This document shows positions 7,431-11,320 of a stretch of DNA of 11,320 nucleotides, piece after piece; position 1 is the stretch's first letter; each line of letters starts with the position of its first letter. The notes beneath the pieces were generated by a model that did not search any database, was not told the origin of the DNA, and saw nothing but the letters and a program-made list of their open reading frames with translations. The stretch lies in NCBI GenBank assembly GCA_003024985.2, contig PXIH01S0013040.1; one strand, 5' to 3'. The translations under genes were made by a program, and so were the position numbers. Source of the stretch: Euperipatoides rowelli (taxonomy: Eukaryota; Onychophora; Udeonychophora; Euonychophora; Peripatopsidae).

Positions 7431-7658
7431 CAGTGGCGTACTGGAACCAAATATTGGTTGTCAGAAGACAAGGGGGCCCACCCACAGCCAGGGCCCAAAA
7501 ATTAGTTGTGTTTTTTTTTTTTTTTTGGTTGTAAGGACATTTTGTTCATTGTACATCAAAATTTAATAACCTTTTTTTAGTAGTATGGACATTTTGTTAG
7601 CCCTTTGGGAGGGCCAACTTGCCATCAGGCAACCTGCCACCCTGGCAGTCCACCACTC
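7431..7658. mobile_element. small hAT-like MITE, 228 bp
   Basis: The left end is CAGTGGCGTACTG. The right end, read on the other strand, is GAGTGGTGGACTG, with 10 of 13 positions matching. Flanks are CACTGACC (7423-7430) and CACTAACC (7659-7666), an 8-bp duplication with one mismatch. The interior is markedly more GC-rich than its surroundings (GGGGGCCCACCC, GGGAGGGCC), holds a run of 16 T (7511-7526) and a repeated GGACATTTTGTT (7535-7546 and 7587-7598), and encodes nothing. The target duplication is less certain because CACTGACCCTAAG also recurs at 7721, so part of the match could be a pre-existing repeat. Confidence 0.6.
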
Positions 7659-7733
7659 CACTAACCCTAAGTCCAGCATGAATATAATAGCTAATTAAAG
7701 GATCTATAACCTTGACCGCACACTGACCCTAAG
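7659..7733 (+). repeat. local direct repeat CACTRACCCTAAG
   Basis: CACTAACCCTAAG at 7659-7671 recurs as CACTGACCCTAAG at 7721-7733, and similar bases follow each copy (TCCAGCATGAATAT and TTCAACATAAATAT). The copies are 62 bases apart and look like a diverged two-copy tandem repeat abutting the MITE. Confidence 0.6.
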
Positions 7734-8438
7734 TTCAACATAAATATTAAAGCATATTAAGAAATAAGATATAAAATAACACAATAGAATGCAAGCCTAC
7801 CTACAGTATGATTGGCTGTTTTGGGGCTGTTGGACAATGTTTGAGTATAATATACAGACACTTTATATTTTGCCTTCTCTCCCTCATTGCTAGGCACACC
7901 TTTATATAAATGTTTCTGACGATTACTAAGAAAAGGTTTATTCCAGCCATACACATACCAGGCCAAATAATAGTTAACACATTGTTGTACTAAGTGCCCA
8001 GATAATTTGACAAATGGAAAATGACCAATAACAGCATAAGTATAATTTCAATGATACTATATTAAATTCTTAAATATTGGGTAGGCACCCCTTAAGATGA
8101 AAAATTCTTAAAATTACATTTACACCTTGAAAATAAACTGATGCACTAGTTTGTACAAACTCCAACAATTTCTTTATAAAAATCCTGCCTCCAAATGGCC
8201 AGGCCACAATCTGAATGGATAAGTGAATAGAATTAGCTTATATAATATTTACTATTTATCTTAAACTTCACTACAGTATATACTGGACATATTTTAATTT
8301 TAAAGTGATGGTCTCACATCACCTACCAATATTCACCTTGGCTACATTTGAGGGCATTAATGGAATTTTAGATTTAGATTTTTTCCAACTATAACAACAA
8401 AAAAAACATTGAGGACAATTTCAAATAATGTCTAAAAG
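7734..8438. other. stretch without a recognised gene
   Basis: No family motif was identified. On the minus strand, about 7790-7994 is an open stretch bounded by an acceptor-like CTTAG and a donor-like GTAGGT, but its translation resembles nothing I know. The rest is AT-rich and closed in all frames. Confidence 0.4.
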
Positions 8439-8439
8439 T

Positions 8440-8820
8440 CTAATTTCACCACTACCTTCGTTTTTGGCCATCCATATTTCACAAAGCCATTTGATTGAGC
8501 CACAATGGAATATTTCCTTATTTCTGCATGTCCACCACAAGTAATGAAAATGCTATTTTTTTTAATGCTGCTCAAACAAGTATATTCAGTTATTAGTTTC
8601 TCTATTTTACCAATTTTCTTTTCAAAGGTAACCTGGAGAGAGTTCTGGCTTCCATTGTGTAGCAAAAATATCTAGGTATTACACTGTAATCAGCTTGCAG
8701 CCATGACTGAAAATCTTTGGATTAAAAATAGTTTTTGACAATGGCTTATGATCAGTGATGAATGTGAATATTTTCCCCTAAACTCATCAACCAAACTACC
8801 TTCTCATTTTCAACCTTAGG
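8440..8820 (-). pseudogene. Gypsy retrotransposon RNase H domain and connector remnant
   Basis: Read leftward, FTFITDHKPL at 8768-8739 is the hallmark of Gypsy-type RNase H domains, the part of the polymerase that degrades the RNA template. It is followed by a decayed segment with a stop near 8687. From about 8640 a second frame runs to 8450 and contains SIVAQSNGFVKYGWPKT, matching the connector between RNase H and integrase (pattern ending xxGWP). Upstream, DEFRGK-like codons occur in a shifted frame. Stops and frameshifts make it dead. It is on the opposite strand from the element at 250-1850 and covers a different part of the polymerase, so it is probably a separate insertion. Confidence 0.72.
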
Positions 8821-9349
8821 CCTCCTGAATTACAACAAAATATTTCAATCTCATTTTCTATATAATTTTTTTTCCTTTTGTTCTTAAATATGTTAATATT
8901 GTGCAAAAATTCAACTCCTTTTTATATAATCTTACTTGCTAGTATTTCTACTGTTTATATTTTGTTACATTGTTTTATACCATATTATTCTTTCTATAAT
9001 CACTTTCCCAGCCAATTACACCACCCTTTTATACCTTCTAGATTTCATGATTGCAGCNATGATTAAAAAAAAAAAAGACTAGGCTTGATCACATCTATAT
9101 AGAAAAGTGCAACATCCTAACATTAGGTACAAAACAGGTCAATTATCAAAATGGATAACCATACTTCATAATAATTATTTTTATAACAGTTAAATATTAA
9201 ATACATACCCAACACAAATTAATGTCAGGTTCATTTCAGATTGGCAAAGTTCTGAATGTAACAAGATTGTGGCATGGTTGGTGGCTAATATTGATGGATG
9301 CTTCCGTTGGCTGTTATTAGGGTGCTTCCTTTATTTCTATCCTCCAAGG
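8821..9349. other. AT-rich stretch without a recognised gene
   Basis: No gene is supported. It may contain further Gypsy debris on the minus strand: a reverse-transcriptase-like FYIDV string lies near 9090-9110, too weak to call. One undetermined base is at 9058. Confidence 0.35.
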
Positions 9350-10672
9350 TGCACAATCAATCAGAATGTCTGAATGTAGTGTTAATGAAAATGTTTATTC
9401 ACAAGTAATCTATGTTTTTGAAAGCAGACAACAAATCACATCATCTCTCAAAATGCAAAACCAATCGGCATAACTGCCTAACCAATTTGAATGTCAAATG
9501 AATAGCCAATGACAATGTTTTTGAGAGTTCAAACGAAACAGAATGCCTTTCAAAGTACTCAACCAATCACAATGTCCGAGTGTATAACCAATTGGAATGC
9601 TTTTGAAAGTGCATACCCAATCATATCTTGAAAATATACTGATTATGTCTCTGAAAATGCATAGCCAATCAGAATGTGTCTGAGTGCACAACCAATCACA
9701 ATGTCTTTGAAAGTGCATAACTGATCACATCACCGAGATTTCATAACCAATCAAACTGTCTGAATAGACAACAAATCAGTCTTTGAAATTATTCAATCAC
9801 AATATCTTTGAGAGTGCATAAGCAATCAGGATGTCTTCGAGTGTATAGCCAATCAATCAAGAGTATACCAGTCAATCGAAAGCTTTCGGAGATGCCTGCT
9901 CAATAAGAATGAAAGTGCACAACTAATCCCAATGTCTCAGAGAGTGCAACCAATCAGCTGAGAAAATACAACCAACCAGAATGTAGGAGTTCACAACCAA
10001 TCAGAAGTCATTGAAGTACATAATCAGAATATCTGAGAGTGCACAATCAGAATGTCTTGGTGCATAATGAATCAGACTGTCTGAAAGTGCACAACCAATG
10101 AAAATGTCTCTGAGTGCACAACCAATTAGAATGTGTCTGAGTGCCCAACCAATCAGAATGTCACAGAGTGCACAACTAATCAAGTGTCTCTAAGAGTGCA
10201 CAACTAATCAGAATATCTGAGAGTGCACGATCAGAATGTCTCTGTGTACAACGAATCGGACTGTGAGTGCACAACTAATCAGAATGTTAATAAGGATACC
10301 CAACGAATCAGAATATCATGAGTGCACAACCAACCAGAATGTCATTAAGATTGCACAACTAATCAGAATATCTCCGAGAGTGCACAACCAATCAGTCATT
10401 GAGAGGGCACAACTAATCAATGTCTCTAAAAGTGCACAACTAATCAAGTGACTAAGAGTGCACAACTAATCAGAATATCTGAGTGCGTATAACTAATCAA
10501 TTTTTCAATGCACAACTAATCAGAATGTCTCTGAGTGTAAAACTAATCAGAATGTTAATGAGAATGTCCAACTAATCAATGTCACTGAGTGCACAACTAA
10601 TAAAAATATCTCCAAGAATGTGCAATTAAAATCTAAGAGTGCACAATCTGAATGTCTCGGTGCACAACAAAT
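9350..10672 (+). repeat. degenerate minisatellite, about 27-bp unit, rich in CCAAT motifs
   Basis: Roughly 1.3 kb consists of diverged copies of a unit containing GTGCACAACTAATCAGAATG plus a TCTCTGA-like end. GTGC starts at 10087, 10114, 10141, 10168, 10196 and 10223 show the 27-28-base period; other units are shortened or lengthened. In the left part the core is AACCAATCA, with 15 CCAAT pentamers between 9461 and 10149. From about 10170 it is AACTAATCA, with a single CCAAT at 10388. All copies share one orientation. Reading frames through it arise because 27 is a multiple of three and are not genes. Confidence 0.93.
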
Positions 10673-11320
10673 TATTTATTATTATTATGTTTATTGAACC
10701 ACAATCAATGGCAAGAAGCCTGTTACAGAAAGTAGTGTGATCTAGAAAGATCAACAAAATAAATGCATGAATACAGAAAATTATATACTGTATGTATGTA
10801 CAAATATATACAATATAATTAGCTGTGTAAAACAAAGCTAATACAATTTATCATAAATGAGTAACTAAAGTAATGACAATAGGGTCAAAATCATTACTAT
10901 TGTAGGCAATAGTAATTCATGAATTCATTAAAAGACTGGAAGGGTGTGACACTATAATTATTAAGAGTTTGCATAGTTCTATGAATAATCAAATGATTTG
11001 GATAGGAGAAATCTGGGATGAAAAGATTGTCTACTAAGTTTATGTGGATTATAGGTAATGTTTATATCAGATAGAAGATATGGTGAGGTAATTTTACCAT
11101 GTAATAGTCCATAGAAGAATCTGACATCATTTTATTCCATTATGTCTTCAAGAGAAAGCAATCCAAAACATTGTAATAGGCCATTATATGAGACAAATTC
11201 ATTAGGAATGCACAATTTGAAGCAATCATATTTGAGTGTTGCCTTATTATGTCTCGCCCATATGCACTGTGTTAAACAGCGAATTTCTCGATTTAATTGC
11301 GGCGTCGTTCCTGAAGATTT
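10670..11320 (-). mobile_element. 3' end of a non-LTR retrotransposon (LINE), truncated by the window edge
   Basis: Read leftward from 11320 is the decayed C-terminus of a LINE reverse-transcriptase ORF: a segment containing LLSLEDIME, a stop, then LLHGKITSPYLL (about 11100-11065) and a SRQSFHPRF-like box, with more stops after about 10990. This resembles the tail of CR1/jockey-like ORF2 proteins. The 3' UTR follows, with AATAAA at 10695-10690 (minus strand) and a terminal TAA/ATA microsatellite (about 10670-10689), the usual simple-repeat tail of such elements. The element ends where the minisatellite begins. The clade assignment within LINEs is tentative. Confidence 0.78.

Noticed and set aside
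9070-9340. Possible reverse transcriptase YxDD-like string and an exon with a GTATGT donor on the minus strand
   Set aside because: Only a few residues fit, one catalytic Asp would be missing, and surrounding frames are closed.
9494-10451. Open frames on both strands with repeating short peptides across the minisatellite
   Set aside because: They arise because the repeat period of 27 is divisible by three; no start context or family supports them.
1-11320. CRISPR arrays, bacterial operons, ribosome binding sites or rRNA
   Set aside because: No spaced identical repeats with unique spacers and no bacterial signals; the window is plainly eukaryotic.

Overview
The window is metazoan nuclear DNA. 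It is AT-rich and carries spliced-gene signals, animal-type cell-death and mitophagy genes, and decayed Gypsy, LINE, hAT and SINE-like elements. Two host genes stand out: a Bcl-2 family gene on the minus strand and a complete parkin gene on the plus strand, facing away from each other. The repeat types fit an invertebrate, but I cannot name the species from sequence alone. One undetermined base (N) lies at 9058.

Layout. Positions 250-1850 hold a decayed Gypsy (Ty3-like) integrase. It is split by a 531-bp non-autonomous hAT element (811-1341) with matching terminal inverted repeats and a perfect 8-bp target duplication. Probable 3' LTR debris (about 1990-2215) and a tRNA-derived SINE-like piece (2226-2303) follow. 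The Bcl-2 family gene runs leftward: a 5' UTR exon ends at 3774, a 117-bp intron spans 3657-3773, and a coding exon spans 3137-3656. The coding exon ends exactly at the conserved BH2 splice position. The exon with the membrane anchor was not found and probably lies beyond the left edge. A 20-bp perfect hairpin sits 30 bases inside the second intron. After about 1 kb of presumed promoter DNA comes the parkin gene (4801-6114), as one uninterrupted reading frame with all eight zinc sites intact.

From 6170 onward no further host gene is supported. There is a small hAT-like MITE (7431-7658), a minus-strand Gypsy RNase H fragment (about 8440-8820), a degenerate minisatellite of about 27 bp rich in CCAAT boxes (about 9350-10672), and the 3' end of a minus-strand LINE (about 10670 to the right edge).

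How the genes may work together. Parkin is the E3 ligase of PINK1-dependent mitophagy, and Bcl-2 proteins control permeability of the mitochondrial outer membrane. Their first recognised exons are about 1 kb apart and divergent, so a shared promoter is possible but unproven. The parkin copy lacks the tryptophan that locks human parkin off and has Gln for the catalytic-triad Glu. Those two changes are the most biologically interesting points in the window.
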